In this document: positions 11,062 through 21,820 of the stretch, in pieces
Position numbering within the stretch: position 1 is the first letter of the stretch
Layout: each line of letters begins with the position of its first letter
Origin: Bdellovibrionales bacterium
GTDB lineage: Bacteria > Bdellovibrionota > Bdellovibrionia > Bdellovibrionales > UBA1609
Direction: 5' to 3'
Assembly (NCBI GenBank): GCA_028819545.1
Contig: JAPPLG010000014.1
Span: forward strand, 97,179 to 161,178
Length of the DNA stretch: 64,000 nt
The notes under the pieces: generated by a model
Told to the model about the DNA's origin: nothing
Seen by the model: the letters and a program-made list of their open reading frames with translations, nothing else
Databases searched by the model: none
Program-made: the position numbers and the translations under genes

Positions 11062-11094
11062 TTTGAGGATGCTTGAGTTTTTTAGCCCATTTTG
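11062..11094 (-). repeat. 33-bp duplicate of part of the XRE gene
   Basis: TTTGAGGATGCTTGAGTTTTTTAGCCCATTTTG matches 10745-10777 with 1 mismatch. Confidence 0.8.
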
Positions 11095-11328
11095 TCTAAA
11101 ATACAAGCTGTTAATCAAAAATAGAGATTACTAATTGACCTTAACAGTACCCTCTAGTAAATAACTTTTTGCACAATAAATTATAGTTCAAAAAATAGTT
11201 AAAATCTTAAAATATTAAAAATTACTGCCCAAAAGAATAGAAATTACAGTTTAGCTCTGGTATGCTCTCTGACTCACTTAGAAGTACTAACAGAATATAT
11301 TATAGAATTGAAAAGATAAGGAATTTCA

Positions 11329-12453
11329 ATGAGTTATGACTTAAATTTTAGAAAATACATTATAGTTTTTACCTTTTTTATTTCCAGCTTTTCCAAAGCT
11401 CAAATTGAAGAAAAAACACTGGAGATCCTCACACCTAACGATCAAACCAGTGAAATTTTAAAATTAGCTGAAAAAGAAGCCGCCTATCAATTGATCTCAG
11501 ATATGCTGGGGAAAGATCAGTTTGAAAAAATCAAAAGCTCTATTGACAAAAAAGTTCTGCCTCAAAGCAAAAACTTTATCCTATTAACAAAAATCATTGA
11601 AACAGAACCCACTGAAGATAAACAATTTTTGAATAAAGTATTGATACGATTTTCAAAGAAAACTTTAAAAAATATTCTTATCTCTTCTCATCTTTTTTAT
11701 TTGGATTACAGCGCAGACAGAATTCTAACTCTTATTGAGTTTAAAGATGAAAAAAATAGAAAAGTGTACCGCTGGTGGAACGAAAATGTGGAAACTCCAA
11801 ATCCCATACAAAATCTTTATTCAAACCTTCAAAGCTTATTCCTTAAATATGGCTTTTATGCTGTTCACCCCACCTTTAGCCAATATCATTTTATGATTCC
11901 TAAGAAACTAAAGTTTAACAAACTCAATGCTAAAACAGCTCAAAAACTTGCTGAATTTTTTCAATCCGGTCTTATCATTTTAGGCTCTATCACCTTAGAG
12001 CCTCTTTCAGATTCTATGTCTCAAGCGATCTGGGACTTAACTCTTTATAACTCTATTTACCTAAGAGAACTTTCCACATATAAATCGAGAACGAAAGTTC
12101 CTGAACATTCCTGGGATTTTTTAAAAACACACCACTGGGCTGAAAACTTTGCTATGGAAATGAAGTCTATCTATGAAAAAGGTGTTCTCTCCTCACAGCT
12201 CTTTACAATAACTCTGGAAGGAAGCTTAAACCATCTGGAACGAGAAACTTTAAAAAAATCTTTGGAAAAAACACCTAATATCAACAATCTGACAATTAAT
12301 GTTATTTCAGCTAAACAAATCGTGTACAATGCTGACGTCAATGCTCAAGGCACTCAAATTCTACAACAAGTTAAAAAATTAAAAGTATTGGATTTCAAAC
12401 TCTCTCCCTATTTACAAAGAGAAAACCATTTAGTGATAAAGGTTGATAAATGA
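11329..12453 (+). CDS. Secreted hypothetical protein
   Basis: Long ORF with hydrophobic N-terminus; ATGA overlap with lipB. Confidence 0.6.
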   Translation: MSYDLNFRKYIIVFTFFISSFSKAQIEEKTLEILTPNDQTSEILKLAEKEAAYQLISDMLGKDQFEKIKSSIDKKVLPQSKNFILLTKIIETEPTEDKQFLNKVLIRFSKKTLKNILISSHLFYLDYSADRILTLIEFKDEKNRKVYRWWNENVETPNPIQNLYSNLQSLFLKYGFYAVHPTFSQYHFMIPKKLKFNKLNAKTAQKLAEFFQSGLIILGSITLEPLSDSMSQAIWDLTLYNSIYLRELSTYKSRTKVPEHSWDFLKTHHWAENFAMEMKSIYEKGVLSSQLFTITLEGSLNHLERETLKKSLEKTPNINNLTINVISAKQIVYNADVNAQGTQILQQVKKLKVLDFKLSPYLQRENHLVIKVDK

Positions 12454-13064
12454 TTTTTCAAAAAGTATGGGCAGATCAAATTCCTTATATGGAAAGTCTC
12501 AAAGAACAAGAAAAATTGAAAACAAAATGTTTGGAAACAAACAAAAACTTTGCTCTTTGTTTTCACTGCCCTGCTGTAATCACTATGGGATTAAGAGGGT
12601 CTGAAGAAGACTTAATGCTGAAAAAATCAGAATATGAGAAAAAAAATATTCCTATTATCCCAATTAAAAGAGGAGGGCAAGCTACCCTACACTCTCAAGG
12701 ACAGCTGGTTCTTTATCCCATTGCTAACATCAAACAAAATAAATTCAGAGTAAAAGACTTTGTGCACTTTATTGAACAAGCTACAAAAGAAACACTCGCC
12801 CAAATGGGAATTGCCACTCATAAGGAAGAAGGACAGGCAGGCCTTTTTACTTCAAAAGGAAAAATTGCCTTCTTTGGAATTCATGTCACTGAAGGAGTCA
12901 GCCAGCATGGTTTAGCTATTAATATTGATAATGATTTAAAACTATTTGATCTGATCCGAAGCTGTGGAGTCAGCCATCGAGTACATGATAAACTCTCTAA
13001 CTACTGTAAAGCTGACATTCAAGAAGTCTTTGATTTATGGATCAAAACAGCTAAGAGAACCTGA
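12450..13064 (+). CDS. lipB: Octanoyltransferase LipB, divergent
   Basis: RGGQATLHSQGQLVLYPI, KIAFFGIHVTEGVSQHGLAINIDNDLKLFDLIRSCGV with catalytic Lys and Cys positions retained. Confidence 0.8.
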   Translation: MIFQKVWADQIPYMESLKEQEKLKTKCLETNKNFALCFHCPAVITMGLRGSEEDLMLKKSEYEKKNIPIIPIKRGGQATLHSQGQLVLYPIANIKQNKFRVKDFVHFIEQATKETLAQMGIATHKEEGQAGLFTSKGKIAFFGIHVTEGVSQHGLAINIDNDLKLFDLIRSCGVSHRVHDKLSNYCKADIQEVFDLWIKTAKRT

Positions 13065-16000
13065 TATTCTCAGGGGGTATAAACTCCCTTATTTTTTCCA
13101 ATACAGAAAAATTAACACTAAGAGGAGTTTGAGACTTCATTCTCAAAGAAGAAACACCAGTATTGATATTAAAAACAACCACTGAAGAGCCTTCATTGCT
13201 TTCTATAATTTGTTTGAGCCCTTTCATTTGCTCATCCTTAATTTGATCGGAAATTGAGATTTCAACTCTATTAGCCCGTGATAACAACATACTTAAAGGA
13301 GTTACTTTTTCTACAATACATTTATTATCTCTAGATTGAAAACGCCCTTCGATATACACAGGTTCATCTGATTGCAACAGCTTTTCATTATCCAGATACA
13401 CATTGGAGAAAAATACCAAATCCAACAAGCCTGTACGATCCCCTAATTGAGCAAAACCCATTGCTGTTCCCTTGCGGGTTCTGACTTCTCTTAAATTTTC
13501 AATAATTCCCCAAACTTTTATTTGATCTTTAGGTTTTTCAACAATCTCATGGATTGTTTCTGAAGGGTAAGACTTTAAATAAGGTTTAAAGTAATCCAAA
13601 GGATGCTCACTTAAATAAAACCCAATGACTTGTTTTTCATGATTCAGTTTTTCTAAATTACTCCATTTTTGAGAATGTGCCAGACAAACTGTTTCTCCTT
13701 CATCCAATAGTGAGAATAAATCAGACTGCCCTGTTAAAATGTCCTGTTTCTTCTTTTCCGCCTTTTCAACCAGTAAATCAAAATTTGATGCTATTTCAAA
13801 CCTTTCATATCCTAAACCATCAAAAGCTCCTGCCTTTACTAAAGAGTCTATTGTTTTTTTATTGACCCTTTTAGAATCTACAGATTCCAAAAAGTGATCA
13901 AAAGATTTAAATGAACCTATTTTTTCACGTACAGATACAATATGATGAACGGCCACACTCCCCACCCCTTTGATGGCCCCCAAAGCAAAATAAATCTCTT
14001 CACCATGAACAGAAAATTCATATTCAGAATAATTGACATGAGGGGGTTTGAGTTTAATACCCCGCACTCTGGCATTTTGAATATATTTTGTGACTTTTGT
14101 GGTATCTCCCATTTCTGTTGTTAAAAGAGCGGCAAAAAATTCTACAGGATAGTAATGCTTCAGCCAGGCTGTCTGCGCCGCTAATACACAGTAGGCGGCC
14201 GCATGAGCCTTATTAAATCCATATTTTGCAAATTCAGCAACTGTATCAAATAATTTTTCAGACTTTTTCAAGTCATAATTTTTCTTTTGGGCTCCAGATA
14301 AAAATCGAGTCTTTTGTTTTCTCATTTCTGACGGAATTTTTTCTCCCATAGCTCTTCTTAAAACATCCGCTTCCGCATAACTGTAACCCGCAATCATGGC
14401 AGAAATAAGAAGCACCTGCTCCTGATAAACCACAATTCCATGGGTCTCTTTCAGAATGGACTCTAGCTCAGGAAATATATATTTAGCTGTTTTAGATTTT
14501 CTTCTTTCCAAATAAGTGGGAATCATATCCATAGGCCCCGGTCGAAAGAGAGCATTGATTGCAATAATATCTTCAAAGCAGGTGGGTTTTGCTTTTCGGA
14601 TCAGATCAGTGATCCCCTTTCCCTCAAACTGAAAAATACCTAATGTGTCCCCTTGACTCATAATATGATAAATCCCTTCATCAGACAGAGAAATATCTGT
14701 TGTTCTAATTTTTTTATCTCGATTTTTTTCAATAAGCTCAAAAGCTCTTTGAATATGGGTAAGTGTTTTTAAGCCCAGAAAATCAAATTTGACCAAACCA
14801 ATTTTTTTAGCGTATTTCAAATCAAATTGAATAACATTTTCGTCTTCAGCCCCCCTATAAAGAGGTGCATAGTGCAAAATAGGTTTTTCCGCTATAATGA
14901 CTCCTGCCGCATGAATACTCACATGGCGAACCAACCCTTCAATTCTTTGAGCAAGATCCATTAAAGTAAAAATTTGTGAATCTGTCTCTGTTAATTCTTT
15001 CAAGGCTGGATTTTGATTAAGAGCTTCCTGAAGAGAGATGCCCAACTGCTCTGGTATTAATTTTACAATAGCATCTACTTCTGAATAAGACATAGAAAGC
15101 ACCCGCCCTACATCACGGATAGCCGCCCGCGCCTGTAGACGTCCAAAAGTAATCACCTGTGCAACAAAATCTTTTCCATATGTTTCCTGCACATGTTGAA
15201 TCACACGGTTTCTATGCTCTTGACAAAAATCAATATCAAAGTCAGGCATACTAATTCTTTCAGGATTTAAAAATCTTTCAAAAAGAAGATTTTGAGGCAT
15301 AGGATCCAAATCAGTAATACCCAAAGTATAAGCCACCAATGAAGAAGCTCCAGAGCCTCTGCCCGGCCCCACAGGAATCCCCTCCTCTTTTGCCCAGTGA
15401 ACAAACTCATGAACAATAAGGAAGTACCCCGTAAAACCCATAGAATCAATGATGTCTAACTCCTCTTTTAAGCGAGTTTGATATTGTTCCAAGTTAGAGA
15501 CATTTTTCAATTTTTTCTTAAGACCATTTTCAGCTAAGTATTTTAACTCTAATTTTAGATTTTTCTTTTTTTCCAAAATCGGAGTGGGCAAATGATAAAT
15601 AGGACGATTTTGCTTGTCTTTCAGTTGAAACTCCAGCTGACAGCGATCTGCAACATCCAAAGTATTTTGTATTAAAGAAATATCTTCATCTTTAAATAAA
15701 ACCCGCATTTGTTCTGCAGACTTAAATTCCTGTTCTCTATCTTCTCTTTTTCTATTTTCTAAAGTATCGTTTTCTCCAATGCATCTTAAAACATCCTGAA
15801 TAATATAATCTTTTCTTTCTGTGTAATGAACATCATTTGCCGCCACTAATGGGAGAGACAAAATAGAAGAAGTTTCTTTTAAAAACTGATTGTAATCCTG
15901 AGGATTGGTTTTTGTATATTCCAAGTACAACCGGTCTTTAAAAATAGATTGTAAATCTTTAATTCTATTTAAAGCTTTTTCACTTCCGTAATTTCTGTAA

Positions 16001-16428
16001 ATTTTAAAAACCTGGCCGGTTTCCCCTCCGGTCAGAGCAATAATATTTTGAGAGTATTTTGTTAAAACAGAGTCATCCACTCTTGGAATATAATAAAAAC
16101 CTTCCTGATACCCTATGGTGCTGATATGACAAAGATTCCTATACCCTTCTTCATTTTGAGCTAAAAGAACCAAACTTTGCTCATAATCAATTTTTTTCTT
16201 TTTTTCCAATCGATCTTCAGTAAGATAAATTTCAGAACCTATAATAGGTTTAATTCCATTTTCTTTACATGTAAAATAAAGCTCCAAAGCTCCAAAAAGA
16301 TTTCCATAATCTGTTAAAGCCAAAGCTGGCATATTATATTCAACACATTTTTTAACAAGATCTTCAATTTTTGAAGTTGCACGAAGAAGTGAATACTGTG
16401 AATGAACATGAAGGTGAACAAATGACAA
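13051..16428 (-). CDS. dnaE: DNA polymerase III alpha subunit
   Basis: PHP domain FVHLHVHSQYSLL; PGRGSGASSLVAY; PDFDIDFCQEHRNRVIQ; 1125 aa. Confidence 0.97.
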   Translation of the reverse strand: MSFVHLHVHSQYSLLRATSKIEDLVKKCVEYNMPALALTDYGNLFGALELYFTCKENGIKPIIGSEIYLTEDRLEKKKKIDYEQSLVLLAQNEEGYRNLCHISTIGYQEGFYYIPRVDDSVLTKYSQNIIALTGGETGQVFKIYRNYGSEKALNRIKDLQSIFKDRLYLEYTKTNPQDYNQFLKETSSILSLPLVAANDVHYTERKDYIIQDVLRCIGENDTLENRKREDREQEFKSAEQMRVLFKDEDISLIQNTLDVADRCQLEFQLKDKQNRPIYHLPTPILEKKKNLKLELKYLAENGLKKKLKNVSNLEQYQTRLKEELDIIDSMGFTGYFLIVHEFVHWAKEEGIPVGPGRGSGASSLVAYTLGITDLDPMPQNLLFERFLNPERISMPDFDIDFCQEHRNRVIQHVQETYGKDFVAQVITFGRLQARAAIRDVGRVLSMSYSEVDAIVKLIPEQLGISLQEALNQNPALKELTETDSQIFTLMDLAQRIEGLVRHVSIHAAGVIIAEKPILHYAPLYRGAEDENVIQFDLKYAKKIGLVKFDFLGLKTLTHIQRAFELIEKNRDKKIRTTDISLSDEGIYHIMSQGDTLGIFQFEGKGITDLIRKAKPTCFEDIIAINALFRPGPMDMIPTYLERRKSKTAKYIFPELESILKETHGIVVYQEQVLLISAMIAGYSYAEADVLRRAMGEKIPSEMRKQKTRFLSGAQKKNYDLKKSEKLFDTVAEFAKYGFNKAHAAAYCVLAAQTAWLKHYYPVEFFAALLTTEMGDTTKVTKYIQNARVRGIKLKPPHVNYSEYEFSVHGEEIYFALGAIKGVGSVAVHHIVSVREKIGSFKSFDHFLESVDSKRVNKKTIDSLVKAGAFDGLGYERFEIASNFDLLVEKAEKKKQDILTGQSDLFSLLDEGETVCLAHSQKWSNLEKLNHEKQVIGFYLSEHPLDYFKPYLKSYPSETIHEIVEKPKDQIKVWGIIENLREVRTRKGTAMGFAQLGDRTGLLDLVFFSNVYLDNEKLLQSDEPVYIEGRFQSRDNKCIVEKVTPLSMLLSRANRVEISISDQIKDEQMKGLKQIIESNEGSSVVVFNINTGVSSLRMKSQTPLSVNFSVLEKIREFIPPENIRFS

Positions 16429-16431
16429 GTT

Positions 16432-17937
16432 TTACTCCCATTCAATAGTCGCCGGCGGTTTAGATGTTATATCATAAACCACACGATTAATACCACGCAC
16501 CTTGTTGGTGATTTTATTAGAAACCTGCTCCAAAAAAGAAGAATCAAAGGGATACCAGTGGGCTGTCATCCCATCTGTAGAAGTCACTGCTCTTAATACC
16601 AGAGTTTTTTCAAAAGTTCTAAAGTCCCCCTGCACCCCTACAGAACGGCAAGGCAGTAACACGGCTAAAGACTGCCATATTTGATCGTATAAACCCTGAT
16701 TTTTTAACTCAGAAATAAAAATATGATCTGCTTTTTTCAGCAGATCCAAGCTTTCTTTATCAACCTCCCCCAAGATACGAATAGCAAGACCAGGCCCTGG
16801 AAAAGGGTGTCTATTCAATATTTTATGGGGGATATCTAATTTTTTACCTAAAGATCTTACTTCATCTTTAAAGAGGTTTCTTATAGGTTCAACAAGCTTG
16901 AGGCCCAGTTCTTTTGGAAGCCCGCCCACATTGTGATGAGACTTAATGGTCGCACTGGGATTATGAGGGGAATAGCTTTCAATAACATCCGGATATAAAG
17001 TCCCTTGTGCAAGAAACTCAATGTCAGAATCTTTATTCTGCTTAAAAACATCAATAAAGGTATGCCCAATGATTTTTCTTTTTTCTTCCGGATCTATAAC
17101 TCCTTTTAACCTTTTTAGAAAAATTTCTTCAGCTGAAATTCCTTCCACATTCAAACCCATCTGACGATAGTTTTCAAGCACCTCACTAAATTCATTTTCT
17201 CTAAGCAAACCTGTATCCACAAAAAGGCATTGAACATTTTGAGATCCTAGTATTTGTGTTAAAAGCTTGGCTACAACTGTGGAGTCCACACCACCGCTCA
17301 AAGCACAAAGCACCCTGCCTTTACATGTTTTACGAACATAAGCTTCTATCTCCTGAAACATAGAATCTTCATTCCATAAGCCTTCTTCAGCCTGACACAT
17401 ATTTTTTGCAAAATATTTTAATAAATCAAAACCTTTCTCTGTATGATGAACTTCAGGGTGAAACTGAAAGGTTAAAATTTTTCTGGATTCATCCAAATAA
17501 GAAACAGGCATCCCTTCATTTTCAGCCATTAACTTCATACCCAAAGGAGCTTTTTCCACAATATCTCCATGGCTCATCCACACCGTCTGTTCCTGTACAT
17601 TTAAAAGAAGATTTTCTTTCCACTTTATTTTTGTTTTACCATAAGCTCCTTGGGAAGACGGCTGTACCTTTCCTCCCAACTGATGACAAATCAACTGCAT
17701 TCCATAACAAACACCCAAACAGGGAGCTATTTTAATTAACTTCTCAATAGAACACTCAGGAGCATTTTTTTCAAAAACAGAGTGCGGCCCACCACTTAAA
17801 ATAATCCCATAGGGCTTATCTTTAATTGGAGTTTCATAGTGTTGAACTTCAGAGTAATAACCCATTTCACGCAGACGCCGGGCTAATAACCAAGTGTATT
17901 GAGAGCCAAAGTCAAGAATAACAAATTTTTGTTTCAT
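16432..17937 (-). CDS. guaA: GMP synthase (glutamine-hydrolysing)
   Basis: GATase CLGVCYGMQL; PP-loop ALSGGVDSTVVA; C-terminal dimerisation domain ending PPATIEWE. Confidence 0.98.
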   Translation of the reverse strand: MKQKFVILDFGSQYTWLLARRLREMGYYSEVQHYETPIKDKPYGIILSGGPHSVFEKNAPECSIEKLIKIAPCLGVCYGMQLICHQLGGKVQPSSQGAYGKTKIKWKENLLLNVQEQTVWMSHGDIVEKAPLGMKLMAENEGMPVSYLDESRKILTFQFHPEVHHTEKGFDLLKYFAKNMCQAEEGLWNEDSMFQEIEAYVRKTCKGRVLCALSGGVDSTVVAKLLTQILGSQNVQCLFVDTGLLRENEFSEVLENYRQMGLNVEGISAEEIFLKRLKGVIDPEEKRKIIGHTFIDVFKQNKDSDIEFLAQGTLYPDVIESYSPHNPSATIKSHHNVGGLPKELGLKLVEPIRNLFKDEVRSLGKKLDIPHKILNRHPFPGPGLAIRILGEVDKESLDLLKKADHIFISELKNQGLYDQIWQSLAVLLPCRSVGVQGDFRTFEKTLVLRAVTSTDGMTAHWYPFDSSFLEQVSNKITNKVRGINRVVYDITSKPPATIEWE

Positions 17938-17949
17938 TGGATGTGTATA

Positions 17950-18324
17950 TTACACACCAAAAGAAAATCCGCAACCACATGATTTTTTTGCATTGGGATT
18001 TGAGAAGGTAAAGCCCTTTCCATTAAGCCCTCCGTCAAAATCCAAAATCATACCCATTAAATAAAGCAGGCTCTTGGAATCAACGACTATTTTAATCCCC
18101 TTAGACTCAAGAACACGATCCTGATCCCCTTTATGGGTATCAAAATCCAATTTATAGGAAAAGCCGGAACAGCCTCCCTCTTTAATAGCAATACGCAGGA
18201 AAGAAGACTCTTCCTTTTCTTGCAGGTGTTGAATCTGCTGAGCCGCTTGATCAGAAATTGAAATCAATTTACCCTCACTAAGACTTAAGTTTATAGTCTT
18301 TATTTTACCAAAAATGAACTTCAT
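17950..18324 (-). CDS. A-type iron-sulfur carrier, HesB/IscA/ErpA family
   Basis: IKEGGCSGFSYKLDFD and C-terminal SCGCGFSFGV conserved cysteines. Confidence 0.92.
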   Translation of the reverse strand: MKFIFGKIKTINLSLSEGKLISISDQAAQQIQHLQEKEESSFLRIAIKEGGCSGFSYKLDFDTHKGDQDRVLESKGIKIVVDSKSLLYLMGMILDFDGGLNGKGFTFSNPNAKKSCGCGFSFGV

Positions 18325-18421
18325 TGAAAAGAGCTTTGTTTTCTTATAAAAAATATGAGAGTTTTGAAGCCACATTTTTTATGCATCTTAAGTATTTAAA
18401 GATAAACCCAAGCAGGTAAAA

Positions 18422-19588
18422 ATGACAAATTGGAAAAATTTTGATGTATTTAACCCCACCCCTGAGCACCAATTATTAAGAAAAAGCATCAGGCAATTTG
18501 TCATCCAGGAAGTAGAACCTCAGGCTTTAGGTTTTGATCAAAAAGAATCATTTAATTTACCTCTATTTAAAAAATTAGGGCCTTTAGGGCTATTGGCCTT
18601 AACCTCCGGAGAAGGTATGGGAATGGATGCTATAGCTTCTGTTATTGCTCATGAAGAGCTGAGCTATTCTGATCCAGGGTTTTGCTTGGCTTATTTAGCC
18701 CATGCTGTTTTATGTGTTCATAATATCAGTCAAAATGCGACTAAAGAACAACAACAAAAATGGCTCCCAAAACTATCTTCAGGTGAATGGGTCGGCGCTA
18801 TGGCCATGTCAGAGCCAGACGTCGGCACAGATGTTTTGGCAATGAGCACCACTTCTTACAAAGAGGGAGATTATTATATTTTAAACGGTAGAAAAATGTG
18901 GATCACCAATGGAACAATTTCTGATGATGGAGAATTGGTAGACGCCTGCCTTGTCTATGCTCGAAAGAAAGACAGCAAAGACATTACCTTGTTTTTTGTA
19001 GAAAAAGGATTTTCTGGATTCTCTGCAGGTCAAAAAATTAAAGGTAAAACAGGAATGAGGGCTTCCAATACCTCAGAACTTATTTTTGATAATTGCAAAG
19101 TTCCAGCTTCACACCTTATTGGAGAAGAGGGAAAAGCCCTTTATCCTATGATGAAAAATTTGGAGATAGAAAGACTGACTTTAGCGGCTATGAGTTTAGG
19201 CATTGGAAGAAGAGCTTTTGACGAGATGAATAAATATGCCTCTCAACGTCAAGCTTTTGGGCAAAAAATTCGGCAGTTTGGGCAAATACAAAAATACTTG
19301 GCTCAAAGTTATGCAGAATTAAATTCCTGTAGATCTTATGTTTATCTTACAGCTTTACAAACTCAATTTGGCAAAACCCAACAGAGATTAAATTCAGATT
19401 CTTCAAAGCTTTTAGCCTCACAGATTGGAAAAAATATTGCAGACCGGGCAATACAGGTATTGGGAGGCTATGGTTATGTTGGAGAGTATGTTGTGGAAAG
19501 ACTTTGGAGAGATGCTAAACTTTTGGAAATTGGCGGCGGTACTATAGAAGCTTTGGAAAAAAATATTGCCAAAGAACTGTCTTTATAA
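18422..19588 (+). CDS. Acyl-CoA dehydrogenase
   Basis: AMSEPDVGTDVLAMSTTS, KMWITNG, RQAFGQKIRQFGQIQ, QVLGGYGYVGEYVVERLWRDAK. Confidence 0.95.
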   Translation: MTNWKNFDVFNPTPEHQLLRKSIRQFVIQEVEPQALGFDQKESFNLPLFKKLGPLGLLALTSGEGMGMDAIASVIAHEELSYSDPGFCLAYLAHAVLCVHNISQNATKEQQQKWLPKLSSGEWVGAMAMSEPDVGTDVLAMSTTSYKEGDYYILNGRKMWITNGTISDDGELVDACLVYARKKDSKDITLFFVEKGFSGFSAGQKIKGKTGMRASNTSELIFDNCKVPASHLIGEEGKALYPMMKNLEIERLTLAAMSLGIGRRAFDEMNKYASQRQAFGQKIRQFGQIQKYLAQSYAELNSCRSYVYLTALQTQFGKTQQRLNSDSSKLLASQIGKNIADRAIQVLGGYGYVGEYVVERLWRDAKLLEIGGGTIEALEKNIAKELSL

Positions 19589-19770
19589 AAATGGACCCCC
19601 TACGAAGATGAAGGTCCAGTCATGTATGTTTCATGTTGTATTTTATTCATAAGAGTTTTCTATAAAGTCGGGTAATACTTAGTATAAACAACTCAAAGCT
19701 CAAACAACAAAGCAGTGCAGGTGCCAACCGATGCCACTGAACAGAAGAAAGTCCGGAATGACTTTCATGC

Positions 19771-21225
19771 TTAGCACATTTGACTAAGAAGTTGATTGGA
19801 TCGTTGAATAAGTGTTTCTCTTGGAATCAACTCTATAATAGCTTTAAGTTCCAAACCCTCTACCTGTCCTATCATAACAGCTCGAAGAGGTTTAAATAAC
19901 AAAGCTCCTTTAATGTTCAACTTTGTTTTAATACTATTTTGAATATTTTTAAAATCTTCCAAAGAAATATATTCTGTTTTGACTTTTTCCAATTCCTCTT
20001 TCCACAGTTGAATTAAATTTTTTGTATGAGACCATTCGAAAATCTCTTTTACAGAATCATCTATCTTAAAATAATCATAGCTTAAAAAACGAAAAACCTC
20101 TACAGCCTCCTTTAAAGTGGAAAAAGAAGACTTTAAAGAGTGAAAAGATTTCTCTTTTAAAGATTCGTTATTTAAAAACGGAAGATTGATTTTATCCCGA
20201 TCTAAAAGAGGTTGAAGCATCTTCCAAAATTCTTTATAATCCATAGAACGAATATGCTGAGCATTAATCCACTTTAACTTATTTTCATCAAAAACAGCCC
20301 CTGCCGGATTTAAGTTTTTTTCTGAAAACTTTGAAATTAATTCTGAAAAACTAAAAACCTCCTGATTGTCTTTAGGGTTCCAGCCTAAAAGAGCTAAAAA
20401 GTTATTCAATGCTGAAGGCAAATGACCCTGCTCTTTATACTCTAAACAAGAAAGAGCCCCTTCCCTTTTACTCAACTTTTTCTTATCAGTAGATAAAATA
20501 AGAGAAAGGTGTCCATAAACAGGAGAAGCCCAACCCAAAGCTTCAAAAATAATCAACTGTCTCAAAGTATTCGGTAGATGCTCTTCTGCTCGAAAAATAT
20601 GACTGATCTTCATTAAAGCATCATCCACAGCACAACAAAAATTATAAACAGGAAGCCCGTTGGATCTTATTAAAACAAAATCTCCTATCATATCGGATGG
20701 AAACTCCACTCTTCCCCGAACAACATCATCAACAACATAATTTTTGGCAGTCTCAGGCATTTTAAAGCGAATAACCGGTTTTACATTTTGTTTTTTCTTA
20801 GCCTCTTCTTGACTCCAATTTCGATAAGGGCTTTTGACACGGAAAGGTTTTCCTTCTTTTTGAGAAGTTTCTTTCATATGTGCCAGTTCATCATCCGTGA
20901 GAAAACAATAATAAGCTTTTCCGGAATCCAAGAGTTTTTGAGCATATTGGTTGTAAACATCCAATCTTTGACTTTGTCTATAAGGACCGTACTCCCCTGC
21001 CTTATCCATCCCTTCATCCCAATCAAGACCCAACCATTTCAAAGCTGTTAACTGCTCTGTTAAAAAATGTTCTTGATTTCGGTCCAGATCTGTATCTTCT
21101 ACACGCAAGATAAATCGGCCGCCATATTTTTTAGCAAAAAGAAAATTAAAAAGAGCTGTTCTGGCTCCACCAACATGAAGAGCCCCGGTAGGGCTTGGAG
21201 CAAACCTAACACGTATATTTTTCAA
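19771..21225 (-). CDS. gltX: Glutamyl-tRNA synthetase
   Basis: RFAPSPTGALHVGGARTALFN; KKLSKREG. Confidence 0.97.
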   Translation of the reverse strand: MKNIRVRFAPSPTGALHVGGARTALFNFLFAKKYGGRFILRVEDTDLDRNQEHFLTEQLTALKWLGLDWDEGMDKAGEYGPYRQSQRLDVYNQYAQKLLDSGKAYYCFLTDDELAHMKETSQKEGKPFRVKSPYRNWSQEEAKKKQNVKPVIRFKMPETAKNYVVDDVVRGRVEFPSDMIGDFVLIRSNGLPVYNFCCAVDDALMKISHIFRAEEHLPNTLRQLIIFEALGWASPVYGHLSLILSTDKKKLSKREGALSCLEYKEQGHLPSALNNFLALLGWNPKDNQEVFSFSELISKFSEKNLNPAGAVFDENKLKWINAQHIRSMDYKEFWKMLQPLLDRDKINLPFLNNESLKEKSFHSLKSSFSTLKEAVEVFRFLSYDYFKIDDSVKEIFEWSHTKNLIQLWKEELEKVKTEYISLEDFKNIQNSIKTKLNIKGALLFKPLRAVMIGQVEGLELKAIIELIPRETLIQRSNQLLSQMC

Positions 21226-21731
21226 TGTTTTTGTACGAAAATAATTTGAGAGGCTTCATTTAAAATTTGTTTTCCTTCAATATTACCTAAAACAAGAAGC
21301 ACTTCTTTAGAAAACAAATCCCAAGCTTGATCCAGCAATTGTTTTTCCCCGAAACTTAAATTTTTTCTCATTTTCATAAGTGACAATTCTTTTAGAACAT
21401 AAGCAACATCAAGCAAAGAACCTGTTTTTAATTTTTTCATATATTCTTGTATTTTCTTATTCCAATTTTTCATATTTTTAAGCTGAAAATCAGACTCTTT
21501 CAAAACCCCCATAACTTCTTCAATTTGGCCTCGATTGACCAGCCGACGAAGCCCTCCCTTTTGGTGAGTGCGATTCTTTGGAACTAATATATCTGTAGCA
21601 GAATCCTTAATTCGAACAGAATAAAAAGTTTCTTTATTACCTAAAATCTCCCTAGTTTCAATAGCAGTAATTTCTCCAACACCATAGCCAGCATAAACTG
21701 CTGAATCCCCCACTTTAAAAGCTAACGACAT
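21222..21731 (-). CDS. CarD/CdnL-family transcriptional regulator
   Basis: FKVGDSAVYAGYGVGEITAIE...YSVRIKDSATDILVP N-terminal RNAP-interacting domain. Confidence 0.9.
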   Translation of the reverse strand: MSLAFKVGDSAVYAGYGVGEITAIETREILGNKETFYSVRIKDSATDILVPKNRTHQKGGLRRLVNRGQIEEVMGVLKESDFQLKNMKNWNKKIQEYMKKLKTGSLLDVAYVLKELSLMKMRKNLSFGEKQLLDQAWDLFSKEVLLVLGNIEGKQILNEASQIIFVQKH

Positions 21732-21820
21732 AAATCCTCCTTATTCGAGGACTACTTATAACAGAATTGTTCTTATTATTCAAAAAAAATCCGACAGCCT
21801 AATGAATAGTTTACAGAATA

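Noticed and set aside
17406-17735. 109-aa + strand ORF
   Set aside because: Entirely antisense to guaA.
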